DNA from: Bacteroidota bacterium | GTDB lineage: Bacteria; Bacteroidota; Bacteroidia; NS11-12g; UBA955 | Direction of reading: 5' to 3' | DNA length: 64,000 nt | Assembly: GCA_023957335.1 (NCBI GenBank) | Contig: JAMLHC010000005.1 | Coordinates: forward strand, 1-64,000 | Shown: piece by piece, positions 51,403-60,737 of the stretch | Layout: each line of letters begins with the position of its first letter | How positions within the stretch are numbered: the first letter of the stretch is position 1 | Translations under genes and position numbers: made by a program | The notes under the pieces: generated by a model | Seen by the model: the letters and a program-made list of their open reading frames with translations, nothing else | Told to the model about the DNA's origin: nothing | Database searches by the model: none

Positions 51403-52593
51403 TTACAATATTGTGTTTGCAACTGAGTTCATTATATCGGTAGCTTTTATGGTTTCCTTTTCATCTAAAATGAGTGGGGGTGAGAGTCTTACTTTATTAG
51501 GTGCATACAAAAACCAATCTATCAAAACACCATTTTCTATACATTTCCCAACGAATTCAAAGCATTTCTCTTGATTAGGTAATTCAATACTCAACATAGC
51601 ACCTTTGCCGGATATTTTCATCAATGCGTGATGAGTTAAGTGTTTTTTGAATAAAGATTCAATTTTGATGGCATTTTCCCAAAGCTTATTTTTGGTAATT
51701 TCATCAAGTCCGGCTAAAGCGGCAGCGCATGAAACAGGGTGCCCGCCAAATGTGGAGATGTGTCCCAGTATAGGGTTATTTGATAACACAGACATGATTT
51801 TCTTGTTTGCAATAAATGCTCCAAGAGGCATTCCTGCGCCAAATGCTTTTGCCAAAACAAGAATGTCAGGAATTATCTGATATGGCTCGAACGCAAACAA
51901 AGTTCCGCTTCTTCCCATTCCGCACTGAACTTCATCTAATATAAGTAAGGCTCCTGTTTCATCACATTTCTTTCTCAAAGCCTGCATCCATTCAATCTGA
52001 GCAGGTATATATCCCGCTTCGCCCATAATAGTTTCCACAAATACTCCGGCTGTTGTATTTGTAATATATTGTAAATCGTCAAAATTATTCTGACGTATCC
52101 TTCTTGTTTGAGGTAGGAGTGGTCTGTAAAAATCCGTGTAATAGCTGTCTGCACTTAGGCTGATGGAACCATGCGTGCTGCCGTGATAGGCATTTTTTAG
52201 CGCAATAAATTCGGGCCTTCCCGTTGCTCGTTTTGCCAATTTCATCGCACCTTCGATGGCTTCACTTCCTGAATTTGTATAATATATTGAGGTGTCCTCC
52301 TTAAATTGTAAATACTCGGAAAGCTTTTGTGCAAGCATCACTTGTGGAGATTGTACAATTTCGCCATATACCATCAAGTGTAGATATTTTTTGGATTGTT
52401 CTTCGATTGCTTTAAGAACAGATGGATTACCATGTCCTAATGAACTGACACTAATGCCGGAGATTAAATCAATATAGGTTTTGCCCTCTTTGTCATATAA
52501 ATATACTCCTTTTGCCCTCTCAATTTCAAGTAGCAAAGGTGCCGGTGTGGTTTGAGCAAGTAAATTGAGAAACAGTGTTTTATGAGAAATCAT
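51403..52593 (-). CDS. class III PLP-dependent aminotransferase
   Basis: This 396-residue enzyme has YYTNSGSEAIEGAMKLAKRA, AYHGSTHGSISLS, LLILDEVQCGMGRSGTLFAF (cofactor Asp) and the Schiff-base Lys in ILVLAKAFGAGMPLGA. The family includes acetylornithine, ornithine, 4-aminobutyrate and lysine aminotransferases. The substrate is not fixed by the motifs and no arginine-pathway neighbour helps. I placed the start at ATG 52593, directly after the HU terminator T-run. Confidence 0.88.
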   Translation of the reverse strand: MISHKTLFLNLLAQTTPAPLLLEIERAKGVYLYDKEGKTYIDLISGISVSSLGHGNPSVLKAIEEQSKKYLHLMVYGEIVQSPQVMLAQKLSEYLQFKEDTSIYYTNSGSEAIEGAMKLAKRATGRPEFIALKNAYHGSTHGSISLSADSYYTDFYRPLLPQTRRIRQNNFDDLQYITNTTAGVFVETIMGEAGYIPAQIEWMQALRKKCDETGALLILDEVQCGMGRSGTLFAFEPYQIIPDILVLAKAFGAGMPLGAFIANKKIMSVLSNNPILGHISTFGGHPVSCAAALAGLDEITKNKLWENAIKIESLFKKHLTHHALMKISGKGAMLSIELPNQEKCFEFVGKCIENGVLIDWFLYAPNKVRLSPPLILDEKETIKATDIMNSVANTIL

Positions 52594-52595
52594 AG

Positions 52596-52624
52596 CAAAA
52601 AAAAAGCCCCGCAATTGCGAGGCT
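52596..52624 (-). terminator. terminator of the HU gene
   Basis: On the minus strand AGCCTCGC and GCGGGGCT form an 8-position stem around aatt with one mismatch, followed by nine T. It lies 24 bases past the HU stop and ends 3 bases before the aminotransferase ATG. Confidence 0.85.
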
Positions 52625-52647
52625 CAAAGGAAAGTAAAAAGGTAGAA

Positions 52648-52920
52648 TTATCCAACTTTTTTAGATAGATCAGAACCAGCTTTGAATTTAACAACTTTCT
52701 TAGCAGGAATTTTGATTTCTTGTCCTGTTCTTGGGTTGCGTCCTTTTCTTGCAGCTCTTTTTGTAACTGAGAATGTTCCAAATCCTACAAGGATAAGGTT
52801 GTCACCTTTTTTCAATGCTTTAGAAGTTGCATCGATGAATGAGTTGAGTGCTGCTGAAGCTTGTACTTTAGTGATAGCAGCGTCTTTTGCGATGTGGTCG
52901 ATTAAATCTGACTTGTTCAT
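52648..52920 (-). CDS. HU-family DNA-binding protein
   Basis: This 90-residue protein has MNKSDLIDHIAKDAAITKVQ, GFGTFSVTKRAARKGRNPRT and GQEIKIPAKKVVKFKAGSDL, the complete HU/IHF fold with the DNA-clamping arm. It bends and compacts DNA. It has its own promoter and terminator and is monocistronic. Confidence 0.97.
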   Translation of the reverse strand: MNKSDLIDHIAKDAAITKVQASAALNSFIDATSKALKKGDNLILVGFGTFSVTKRAARKGRNPRTGQEIKIPAKKVVKFKAGSDLSKKVG

Positions 52921-52959
52921 AATAATTAATATTTATTTAAGTTAATAAAATTTACATGG

Positions 52960-52967
52960 TCAAAAGT
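52960..52967 (-). promoter_or_regulatory. -7 element of the HU gene
   Basis: TACTTTTG on the minus strand matches TAnnTTTG, about 40 bases before the ATG at 52920, giving an AT-rich leader. Confidence 0.6.
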
Positions 52968-53021
52968 AGGTTATGGAATTAGAAATGCAAGTGGTTTGTG
53001 TTTTTTTTTGCAGCGATTTAT

Positions 53022-53570
53022 TCACTTAAAATCAACAAAAAATTGAAGGATTTTATTTATCTCGCTAATGTATTGATTATCAGTATTGTTAATGTTGGTA
53101 TTGCCGTTTGTTTTGTTGATAATCAAGGCTGCTGTAGAGTATAATGGTTCTCTATTTTCCAATAAAAAATACATTTTATCTTTAATTTCTTTTTCTGACT
53201 TATTAGAAAAAAGTGGTCTATTGCGCGTATTTTCAAGGTTTCTTTGAATAATTGTTTCTAAATCTTCCTTAAGATAAATGGTAAAACCATGAGAGTTCAT
53301 CCATTTCATATTATCGTGAAATGTAGCTGTTCCACCGCCTGTGCTGATGACGGTATCATCTTCGTCTTTGAGTTGGAATAAATAAAGCCTTTCTAATTCT
53401 CTAAAAGCATTTTCTCCGGCTTCTCTAAAAATAGTAGCGATTGTCTTACTTTCCTTTTTTTCAATATAATGGTCAAGATCTATAAAACGATATCCCAGTC
53501 TTTTGGCTAATTTAGCTCCTATAGTTGTTTTGCCGCTTGCGGGCATCCCGACAAGAAAAATCTTAGGCAT
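53022..53570 (-). CDS. aroK: shikimate kinase
   Basis: This 182-residue P-loop kinase has GMPASGKTTIGAKLAKRLGY (Walker A), FIDLDHYIE with the shikimate-binding Asp, STGGGTA and the RNRPLF lid region. It phosphorylates shikimate in the chorismate pathway, which also feeds the pabAB reaction encoded elsewhere in this window. It follows the ABC permease gene by 5 bases. Confidence 0.94.
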   Translation of the reverse strand: MPKIFLVGMPASGKTTIGAKLAKRLGYRFIDLDHYIEKKESKTIATIFREAGENAFRELERLYLFQLKDEDDTVISTGGGTATFHDNMKWMNSHGFTIYLKEDLETIIQRNLENTRNRPLFSNKSEKEIKDKMYFLLENREPLYSTAALIINKTNGNTNINNTDNQYISEINKILQFFVDFK

Positions 53571-53575
53571 GGATA

Positions 53576-54613
53576 TTATCTGAGTTTGGGGTCTAAATAT
53601 TTATAAGAAGCATTTACGAGCTCATTTACAACGATAAAAATAATTGCCACATAGAGTACACCGCCTGATACCACAGGGAGATCGCTTTGTTGAACAGCCT
53701 CTATTAATACTTTGCCAAGTCCTTTCCAATTAAATATATATTCCACAAAGAAAGCTCCCGCCATCATAGATGCGAACCAGCCTGAAGATGCTGTAATTAC
53801 AGGATTCAAAGCGTTTTTCAAGGCATGCCTTACAATTATTATAAAAGGAGGCAACCCTTTAGCTTTGGCAGTTCGGATATAGTCACTATCTAAGGTGTTC
53901 AGTAATGAAGAGCGCATTAATTGTGTGATAACTGCCACCGGTCTGACAGCCAAAGCGATAACCGGTAAAATGAGGTTAGATAGTGTTAATACTTGCTGCC
54001 CGCTCTCCATATCAATAGAAAAAAGGCTGCCTGTCATGGATAAGCCGGTGTATTGTTGCCAAACGAAGCCAAAGAGCCATGAAATCAAAATAGAAGAGAA
54101 AAAGGAAGGTATAGAAATGAATATAGTGCTGACTGATAATAAAGAAGAATCTATGAGGGTTCCGTAATTTAGGGCAGAGATTATTCCTAAAAGAATTCCC
54201 AGAATAAATGCAAAAAACATTGCTACACCTGATAGAACAAGTGTCCCAACCAAAGCCTCGATTAGGATATTGACGACAGGTTTACGGTTTTGGTAGGAAC
54301 GACCCAAATCGGGCAGTTTGAATGCAAGTGCTGATTTTGAAGAAAAACTTATATCATAGCTATTTTCCGGCAGATTTGTTTTTGAATACATTGCAACCGG
54401 GCTGAGTTGCTTCATATAATTAAGGTATCTGATATAAGCAGGCTTGTCTAAACCTAATTCTTCTTTGATTGCTTGTTTGGTTTGCAAATCAGTTCTTTGT
54501 CCAACAATTAACTCGTCTGCATCCGGAAAAACATAAAACAGAATAAAACATAAAGTGATAACTCCCCACAGGATACTTAATAAATAAAGTATTTTGACTG
54601 CAAGGTGTTTCAC
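53576..54613 (-). CDS. peptide/nickel-type ABC transporter permease (DppB/OppB-like)
   Basis: This 345-residue protein has six hydrophobic segments and the permease EAA loop RTAKAKGLPPFIIIVRHALK+NALNPVI. The N-terminal part YLLSILWGVITLCFILFYVF is typical of the DppB subunit. It imports oligopeptides or similar ligands with a partner permease, two ATPases and a binding protein, none of which is adjacent. It starts 6 bases after the DoxX gene, probably in one operon with it and aroK. Confidence 0.9.
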   Translation of the reverse strand: MKHLAVKILYLLSILWGVITLCFILFYVFPDADELIVGQRTDLQTKQAIKEELGLDKPAYIRYLNYMKQLSPVAMYSKTNLPENSYDISFSSKSALAFKLPDLGRSYQNRKPVVNILIEALVGTLVLSGVAMFFAFILGILLGIISALNYGTLIDSSLLSVSTIFISIPSFFSSILISWLFGFVWQQYTGLSMTGSLFSIDMESGQQVLTLSNLILPVIALAVRPVAVITQLMRSSLLNTLDSDYIRTAKAKGLPPFIIIVRHALKNALNPVITASSGWFASMMAGAFFVEYIFNWKGLGKVLIEAVQQSDLPVVSGGVLYVAIIFIVVNELVNASYKYLDPKLR

Positions 54614-54619
54614 CGTGGT

Positions 54620-56143
54620 TTATTTTAACCTTTTTTTAATTCTCTTAAAAGGAGGTATGCGATGAGTGTCCCAGTTTTTGAGCACAAGCGGTCCTTTTAG
54701 TAGTATAACACCGGGATTGGAACGAATGATTGATTTGACAAACTTATTATCTGCAGAGCAGAATTTAAAATCGAGGTGGTGAGTAGAAGCAAATGCATCC
54801 AAGTCGTCTTGTGTATTGCTGGTAATAAACCAAACAGCATACCCGGTTTCTTTTACCCAATTATTGGCTAACTCTACTGCTTTTTCAAGACCTTTTTTAT
54901 TCGCCAATGTAATGTCATAAGAGGCAATAATTAGTTGGTAATCTTTGCTTTTTAGAATCGAATCTGATACATCTCCTAAATCAGGATGTATGATGTCATG
55001 GAAGTTGTCAAGTTTTGGTTTATATGCCTTCTCGATGATTTTTTCTTTTCTGTCAACATATTCCCAATCTTCATTATCAACCGGTGCAGAATTAATGTCA
55101 AACTCTTTGGTTTGCCCATCCTTTTTATTTTTGTAGAAATACTGAATTTGCATGACATCATCCTTGGGTTTGCCTTCAGGAATTAAAGTACGCTTGTATA
55201 GATTATTGCCATTGTCAAAATTGAGAAAATTAATCGGGGGTAAATAATATAGAGCATATAGACTGTATGCAAAGGATAGGAGCGTAAGTGTTATGGATGC
55301 CTTATATGAAAATCGGGGTGAAAATGTAGGTTTAATCAACTTCTGTTTTGACAACAATAACAGAATAAGTACAAGTAACACGATGTCTTTGTAAAAGGAT
55401 TGCCAGGGTGTGAGTTTAATGGCATCTCCAAAACAACCACAATCTGTAACTTTGTTAAATACAGCAGAGTATCCTGTCAAGAATGTGAAAAAGATAATCA
55501 TCAACAATGTGATGAGGAATGCCGGCAGTGGTTTCCAGCCTATCAAGATTATAAAACCCAGAACAAGTTCAAAAACACAGATAATCATACCTATCCATAA
55601 GGCATAGGGTACAAGCCCTTCAAAAAATTTGGATGCAATAGGTTGTGGTTTTAAGTTTCCGGAATAGTCAAGTGTAATATCGTTTTCAATGTCTTTGTAG
55701 GCAGTAACATGTTCTGTGATATGATTGATTGGGTCTTTGCCCAATGCCCAATCTATCCAAACGGAATCTGTTTCTGGATGTAACGGTTTGTAAAGATAGT
55801 TTTCATCCAAAAGTACCTCATTGTCAATACTTATAATGATATTGGAAACCACAAATGTGTCGCTGCCGAGTTCGGTTAATTCTTGGTCGGTTTTACTTGT
55901 GAGCCAAAGATTGCTCTTGGTCTTGTTTTTATAAATCGGGAAACTTTTGATGACTTCATTCCCTCTTTGATCCTTAATTTGAATGTGAAGACTGTCTTGT
56001 TGTACGTCTAAGTCATCGGCAAAAACTTCAAAATACTCCTCCATTTTATAGGAGAAGCCGATGGGGTCATTAAACTTAACAAAACCGGAAAATATGAAGA
56101 GTAGCCCTACAAGCACCCTTACCAATATTGTAATAATCTTCAT
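54620..56143 (-). CDS. BT_3928-like DoxX membrane protein with thioredoxin-like C-terminus
   Basis: This 507-residue protein begins MKIITILVRVLVGLLFIFSG then FVKFNDPIGFSYKMEEYF, the DoxX-type quinone-related membrane start. More membrane helices follow (WIGMIICVFELVLGFIILIG; ITLLMIIFFTFLTGY with a Cys-Gly-Cys, TDCGCFGD). A soluble C-terminal half looks thioredoxin-like (LIIASYDITLANKKGLEKAV...GVILLKGPLVLKNWDT) but lacks a CxxC. A redox or sulfur-related role is possible. I chose ATG 56143 over 56173. Confidence 0.8.
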   Translation of the reverse strand: MKIITILVRVLVGLLFIFSGFVKFNDPIGFSYKMEEYFEVFADDLDVQQDSLHIQIKDQRGNEVIKSFPIYKNKTKSNLWLTSKTDQELTELGSDTFVVSNIIISIDNEVLLDENYLYKPLHPETDSVWIDWALGKDPINHITEHVTAYKDIENDITLDYSGNLKPQPIASKFFEGLVPYALWIGMIICVFELVLGFIILIGWKPLPAFLITLLMIIFFTFLTGYSAVFNKVTDCGCFGDAIKLTPWQSFYKDIVLLVLILLLLSKQKLIKPTFSPRFSYKASITLTLLSFAYSLYALYYLPPINFLNFDNGNNLYKRTLIPEGKPKDDVMQIQYFYKNKKDGQTKEFDINSAPVDNEDWEYVDRKEKIIEKAYKPKLDNFHDIIHPDLGDVSDSILKSKDYQLIIASYDITLANKKGLEKAVELANNWVKETGYAVWFITSNTQDDLDAFASTHHLDFKFCSADNKFVKSIIRSNPGVILLKGPLVLKNWDTHRIPPFKRIKKRLK

Positions 56144-56160
56144 CTCTATTGAATGTTTTT

Positions 56161-56178
56161 CAAAAGTAGGCAAATATA
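56161..56178 (-). promoter_or_regulatory. two tandem -7 elements upstream of the DoxX operon
   Basis: On the minus strand TATATTTG (56171-56178) and TACTTTTG (56161-56168) both match TAnnTTTG and lie 2 bases apart. Either could drive the DoxX-permease-aroK operon. Confidence 0.5.
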
Positions 56179-56232
56179 GTATTATGACCTGATTAAGTAT
56201 GCAATAATCTTATTTGCTTTGTACCCCCAAAA

Positions 56233-57105
56233 ATGAACATAGATAAAAGTTTTTCTTTGAATCTTAATTTGAAGGGTGAACTCAAAATGTTTTCCAAGCC
56301 TTTAATTATGGGTATTTTGAACATTACCGAAGATTCATTTTACAAAGAAAGTTGTGTGTTTGGACCGCAACAAATGTTGGAGACAGCCGGAAAAATGTTG
56401 GATGAAGGTGCAGATATATTGGATTTCGGAGCGCAGAGTACGCGTCCCAACTCAATGCCCATTTCACAAGAAGAAGAACTTGAAAGAGTGCTGCCAATGA
56501 TTGAACTTGTCGTAAAATCTTTTCCTCACACTATCATAAGCATAGATACATATTATTCAAAGGTGGCAGAGGAGTGTATCAAAGCAGGTGTTCATATTGT
56601 GAATGACATTAGTGCCGGAAATATGGACAAACATATTTTAGATATTGCAGCAAAGTATCAAACGCCTTACATAGCCATGCACATGCAAGGGACGCCTCAA
56701 ACTATGCAAAGCAACCCTCAATATAATGATATTTGCAAAGAGGTTACTCAGTACCTGCAAACAAAATCGGAGCAAGCAATAAATAAAGGTATTAAAGACG
56801 TGATTGTGGATTTTGGGTTTGGGTTTGGGAAGACAATAGAACATAACTACGAACTATTGCGCAATGTAGGGGCAATGAAACAAGTTTTGCAAAAACCGGT
56901 ATTAATTGGTGTTTCGCGTAAATCAATGCTTTGGAAAATGTTAAAATCTAGTCCGCAAGAAGTATTACCGGCAACCAGTGCATTACATTTGTTTGCATTG
57001 CAACAAGGTGCTGATATTTTGAGAGTGCACGATGTACGGGAGGCTATTCAGGTTAGAATTTTATGGACTGAATACCTTAATACCTTAAATTTGTCGCGTT
57101 ATTAA
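56233..57105 (+). CDS. folP: dihydropteroate synthase
   Basis: This 290-residue TIM-barrel enzyme has IMGILNITEDSFYKES, ADILDFGAQSTRPNS, HIVNDISAGN, VDFGFGFGKTIEHNYELLRN and VLIGVSRKSM. It joins p-aminobenzoate with a pterin diphosphate, the step after the pabAB product. An N-terminal extension of about 20 residues precedes the first strand; a shorter start at ATG 56287 (MFSKPLIMGI) is possible. Confidence 0.93.
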   Translation: MNIDKSFSLNLNLKGELKMFSKPLIMGILNITEDSFYKESCVFGPQQMLETAGKMLDEGADILDFGAQSTRPNSMPISQEEELERVLPMIELVVKSFPHTIISIDTYYSKVAEECIKAGVHIVNDISAGNMDKHILDIAAKYQTPYIAMHMQGTPQTMQSNPQYNDICKEVTQYLQTKSEQAINKGIKDVIVDFGFGFGKTIEHNYELLRNVGAMKQVLQKPVLIGVSRKSMLWKMLKSSPQEVLPATSALHLFALQQGADILRVHDVREAIQVRILWTEYLNTLNLSRY

Positions 57106-57117
57106 AAGAATAAACCA

Positions 57118-57804
57118 ATGTCTGATTCACATAAAAAAAATACTCCCAAAATAGTCACTATCGTACTCCTTGTCATCTTGATAATAGCCCCCGTTATATG
57201 GATTGTTGTTTTTAAAACCGGCAAACATTTTACACAAAAACTACCCATCTTATTTGAAACCACTGTTGATGCTAATGGAGATACCATTTATCATACGATT
57301 GAAGATTTTGAGTTTACTAATCAGTTGGGGCAAAAAATCAACAATGAAAGCATCAAAGGCAAGATTGTTTTAGTGAATTTCTTTTTTGCTACTTGCGCAG
57401 AGGTTTGTCCTGAAATGAACCGTAATTTACAGCAAGTTTATCAAGAATTTTTAAAAGACGATGATGTTGTTTTTTTATCACACTCTGTTGACCCCGAACA
57501 CGATTCTGTGCCGGTATTGTTGGAATACAGCAAACGTTTTGGAGCAGAAGCACCCAAATGGAATTTTTTAACAGGTCCCAAAAACAGAATCTATGATATT
57601 GCAGAAAACACTTATAAACTCCTTGCCAGTGAAGACAGAGAAAACAATAGTTTTTTTCATAGTGAAAGCATTGTTTTAGTAGATAAAGTGGGTAGGATCA
57701 GAGGCATTTTTCCCGGCAGAAGAGGGATGGCAAAGGATGGAATACCTGCCATTATAGACGCAGTCAGAGCGTTGGAATACGAATATAATCAAGCTAAGAA
57801 ATAA
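57118..57804 (+). CDS. SCO1/SenC-family copper chaperone
   Basis: This 228-residue protein has an N-terminal membrane anchor (IVTIVLLVILIIAPVIWIVV). Its thioredoxin-like domain has FFFATCAEVCPEMNRNLQQV (CxxxC copper site) and a conserved His in FFHSESIVLVD. SCO proteins deliver copper to cytochrome c oxidase. It starts an operon with a DUF420 membrane protein (1-base gap) and a small CPMC protein, which fits a respiratory assembly role. Confidence 0.92.
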   Translation: MSDSHKKNTPKIVTIVLLVILIIAPVIWIVVFKTGKHFTQKLPILFETTVDANGDTIYHTIEDFEFTNQLGQKINNESIKGKIVLVNFFFATCAEVCPEMNRNLQQVYQEFLKDDDVVFLSHSVDPEHDSVPVLLEYSKRFGAEAPKWNFLTGPKNRIYDIAENTYKLLASEDRENNSFFHSESIVLVDKVGRIRGIFPGRRGMAKDGIPAIIDAVRALEYEYNQAKK

Positions 57805-57805
57805 G

Positions 57806-58360
57806 ATGAACGAAGCTTCTTTCAAAAAGACTATTGTTGTGCTTTCTGTGGTATTGCCACTATTTGTTTTGATGTTGTTTAGAATCAAAATAGAAGGCTA
57901 TAATACTAATTTCTTGCCCCCGATTTATGCTACAACCAATGCTATTACTGCTCTGTTGTTAATTTTTGCTTTTGTTGCTATCAAGAAGAAAAATATTGCC
58001 TTGCATGAAAAACTTATTAAAATCTGTCTCGGATTATCGGTAATGTTTATTGTCCTTTATGCGATTCGACACATGACAGCTGCTGAGTCTCGCTTTGGAG
58101 ATTTAAATGGTGATGGAATTTTGTCAGCCGAAGAGATGGCGCACGTTGGGAGGAGTCGCTATGTGTATTATTTCTTACTGATTTCGCATATTGTGCTTTC
58201 GGTTGTAGTGATACCCTTAGTTTTAGTCGCTTTTATGCGCGGAATGCTCAAACAGGTCGATAAACACAAGAAAATAGTTCGTTTTGCATTTCCGGTTTGG
58301 CTCTATGTGGCTATTTCAGGGGCATTGGTATATCTCATGATTTCACCTTATTACATTTAA
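57806..58360 (+). CDS. DUF420 membrane protein with an EF-hand loop
   Basis: This 184-residue protein has about five membrane segments (TIVVLSVVLPLFVLMLFRI; ITALLLIFAFVAIKKKN). Between segments 3 and 4, SRFGDLNGDGILSAEEMAHV contains a canonical EF-hand calcium loop (DLNGDGILSAEE). DUF420 proteins are linked to cytochrome c oxidase assembly (CtaM-like) and here follow a SCO protein. The EF-hand lies in a loop between helices, probably on the periplasmic side. Confidence 0.86.
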   Translation: MNEASFKKTIVVLSVVLPLFVLMLFRIKIEGYNTNFLPPIYATTNAITALLLIFAFVAIKKKNIALHEKLIKICLGLSVMFIVLYAIRHMTAAESRFGDLNGDGILSAEEMAHVGRSRYVYYFLLISHIVLSVVVIPLVLVAFMRGMLKQVDKHKKIVRFAFPVWLYVAISGALVYLMISPYYI

Positions 58361-58364
58361 CACA

Positions 58365-58604
58365 ATGAAAAAATATATTCTCTTACTTAATTTATTACTA
58401 ATCGGAATGTTACAGGGATTTTCGCAATGTCCTATGTGTCGAAGTGCTGTTGTTTCTTCGTTGGAAGCACACGATTCTAAAGTGGTTGGATTGGGCTTAA
58501 ATTCAGGTATTTTGATTATGCTCGGAATGGTTTATACAATTATCATGCTTGGAGTTGGATTGTGGTATTATTATCATAAAAAGGCGCACAAAGGGACAGT
58601 ATAA
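58365..58604 (+). CDS. small CPMC membrane protein
   Basis: This 79-residue protein has a signal-like N-terminus (KKYILLLNLLLIGMLQGFS), then QCPMCRSAVVSSLEA with a CxxC pair, and one membrane helix (ILIMLGMVYTIIMLGVGLWY). The CPMC motif could bind metal or be redox active. Position after SCO and DUF420 genes suggests cytochrome oxidase assembly. No named family is recognised. Confidence 0.75.
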   Translation: MKKYILLLNLLLIGMLQGFSQCPMCRSAVVSSLEAHDSKVVGLGLNSGILIMLGMVYTIIMLGVGLWYYYHKKAHKGTV

Positions 58605-58701
58605 GTCATCCCTCATGTTTGAGTCGTTCTTAGTTAAAAAAGAATTTTTATTAATCGATAAATTTGCCATATTTGCATAGTCAAACAAACAATATATAGT
58701 T

Positions 58702-59214
58702 ATGAAAATGAAAATTACATCCATCTTAACATTTGTCTTTGCTTTCTCTCTCGCTTTTGTATCATGTAAGAAGGAAACAAGTGATGATAAGAAAGAATCC
58801 AATCCTTGTGGAGATAAGTCTATTTGTTTCAAAGTAGATGACATTAGTTTTTCTTTTGATGCCAAATGGCTTTCGCAAGCACAAGATAAATATAAGGTAT
58901 ATTACAATCAATCTTTAGGAGGAACAAGTAGCGAAAGAATTGACATTATCATCAAATGTTTGGGAGGGTTGAAAACAGGAGATTATAGTTTTGTGAGTAT
59001 TGATAAACCACTCAGTGACGACAGGACAGCAACCTTTGAATATTACAAAAATGTAGCCGGTGAGTTAACCCAATTCAAATGTGAATCAGGAAAGTTGACC
59101 ATTTCAAAATATGAAGACAAAATGATTACGGGTACCTTTAGTTGTGCAGCCAAAGACAAGGACGGGCAAGCTGTTATACTGAAATCGGGAAATATCTATC
59201 AGATTAAAAACTAA
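58702..59214 (+). CDS. small lipoprotein of unknown function
   Basis: This 170-residue protein has MKMKITSILTFVFAFSLAFV then SC, a lipobox with Cys22, followed by an acidic linker and a beta-rich domain (YSFVSIDKPLSDDRTATFEY). No family is recognised. A CATATTTG sequence about 30 bases upstream may be a weak promoter. It is followed by a terminator. Confidence 0.75.
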   Translation: MKMKITSILTFVFAFSLAFVSCKKETSDDKKESNPCGDKSICFKVDDISFSFDAKWLSQAQDKYKVYYNQSLGGTSSERIDIIIKCLGGLKTGDYSFVSIDKPLSDDRTATFEYYKNVAGELTQFKCESGKLTISKYEDKMITGTFSCAAKDKDGQAVILKSGNIYQIKN

Positions 59215-59232
59215 TAATCCTTTATAATCTTA

Positions 59233-59271
59233 AAAAAAGCTGCTGGAACCAGAGGTTTTAGCAGCTTTTTT
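59233..59271 (+). terminator. terminator downstream of the lipoprotein gene
   Basis: AAAAAAGCTGCT (59233-59244) and AGCAGCTTTTTT (59260-59271) form a stem extended by AACC/GGTT inside. The pepA promoter lies directly behind its T-run. Confidence 0.85.
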
Positions 59272-59284
59272 ATTTTAATCGGAT

Positions 59285-59292
59285 TAACTTTG
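59285..59292 (+). promoter_or_regulatory. -7 element of the pepA operon
   Basis: TAACTTTG matches TAnnTTTG, 18 bases before the ATG at 59311; the terminator T-run just upstream could serve as a poor -33 element. Confidence 0.55.
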
Positions 59293-59310
59293 CGCACTCA
59301 ATAATTAATT

Positions 59311-60735
59311 ATGATAGAAATAAAATCCGCATCAGAAAAAACAAAAGCAGATGCCTATATTGTGTTGTTTGACAAGGTTGAAGCAATACCTGCAACCTTG
59401 GTAGTACCAGGTGCTAAGAAGAAAATAAAACAAGTTGAATTAAAAAAACCACTTACACTGTTTGATGGTAATATACTCCATCTGTACCAACTTGTAACAG
59501 ACAGTAAAGATTGGAAAAACCGTGAACAAATCAGAAAGAATGCTGCTTCTGCATTTTCACATATTAAATCTCTCCATCTTTCTGAGTTAGTAATTTTCGA
59601 TTATTGCTCAAGTGGGGCTGCTGCAAAGGCATATTGCGAAGGAATGGTACTGGGGTCTTATAGTTTTTGCAAATATAAAACAGACAAAAAAACAACTTCG
59701 GAAAAATCTGTTTCCATTTCTCTTTCTTCTAAAAATATAAAGACTGCAGAACTGAAGGAGTTAAATATCTTATTGGCTGCTGTTGGTAAAGCAAGGGATT
59801 TGGTCAATGAACCAAATTCATATTTAACAGCCCCGAAGCTATCAGAAGAGTTTACAAAAATGGGTAAAGATGCAGGTTTTCAAGTTGAAGTTTGGAATGA
59901 AGCCAAAATTAAAGCCCAGAAAATGGGTGGAATTTTGGGAGTGAACAGTGGTAGTACAATGCCTCCCACTTTTAATATTATGGAATATAAACCTAAGGGT
60001 GCCAAAAATAAAAAGCCTTATGTATTAGTTGGTAAAGGTGTTGTTTATGATACCGGTGGAATGAGCCTTAAACCAACTGCAAATAGTATGGATTACATGA
60101 AATGTGATATGGCAGGTGCGGCTGCTGTTGCAGGTGTATTATATGCTGTTGCCAAAGCCAAGTTGCCGCTTCATATGATTGGTCTTGTTCCGGCAACGGA
60201 CAACAGACCCGGAGAGGAAGCTATTGTGCCTGGTGATATTATTACTATGTATAGCGGACATACTGTTGAAGTAAAAAACACAGATGCAGAGGGTCGCTTA
60301 ATATTAGCAGATGCCTTGCAATATGCAAAGAAATTAAACCCCGAGCTTGTGATTGACCTTGCTACACTTACGGGTGCCGCAGTTCGTGCGATCGGGAGCT
60401 ATGCTTCTGCCATTATGGGGACAGCTTCTGAAAAAGTGTTTGACGAAATAGAAGCAACGGGATATAATACTTTTGATAGGCTCATTCGCTTCCCGCTTTG
60501 GGATGAATATGGCGATGAATTAAAGTCTGAGATTGCCGATTTTTCAAATCTTGGAAAAGGAGAGGGTGGACAGATGTCTGCCGGCAAATTCCTTGAAAAA
60601 TTTACCGATTACCCTTGGTTACATTTAGATATTGCAGGTACAGCTTTTATGCACAGTACATCTGACTATCGACCAGCCGGAGGAACGGGTGTAGGTGTAA
60701 GATTAATTTTTGAATATTTAAAAACGAAGATCTGA
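59311..60735 (+). CDS. leucyl aminopeptidase (M17)
   Basis: This 474-residue enzyme has the two-metal active site: LVGKGVVYDTGGMSLKPT (Lys, Asp), YMKCDMAGAAAV (Asp) and NTDAEGRLILADALQYAK (the M17 signature with Asp, Glu and Arg). It removes N-terminal residues from peptides in the cytoplasm. pdxA starts 2 bases after its stop, a tight operon. Confidence 0.94.
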   Translation: MIEIKSASEKTKADAYIVLFDKVEAIPATLVVPGAKKKIKQVELKKPLTLFDGNILHLYQLVTDSKDWKNREQIRKNAASAFSHIKSLHLSELVIFDYCSSGAAAKAYCEGMVLGSYSFCKYKTDKKTTSEKSVSISLSSKNIKTAELKELNILLAAVGKARDLVNEPNSYLTAPKLSEEFTKMGKDAGFQVEVWNEAKIKAQKMGGILGVNSGSTMPPTFNIMEYKPKGAKNKKPYVLVGKGVVYDTGGMSLKPTANSMDYMKCDMAGAAAVAGVLYAVAKAKLPLHMIGLVPATDNRPGEEAIVPGDIITMYSGHTVEVKNTDAEGRLILADALQYAKKLNPELVIDLATLTGAAVRAIGSYASAIMGTASEKVFDEIEATGYNTFDRLIRFPLWDEYGDELKSEIADFSNLGKGEGGQMSAGKFLEKFTDYPWLHLDIAGTAFMHSTSDYRPAGGTGVGVRLIFEYLKTKI

Positions 60736-60737
60736 TA

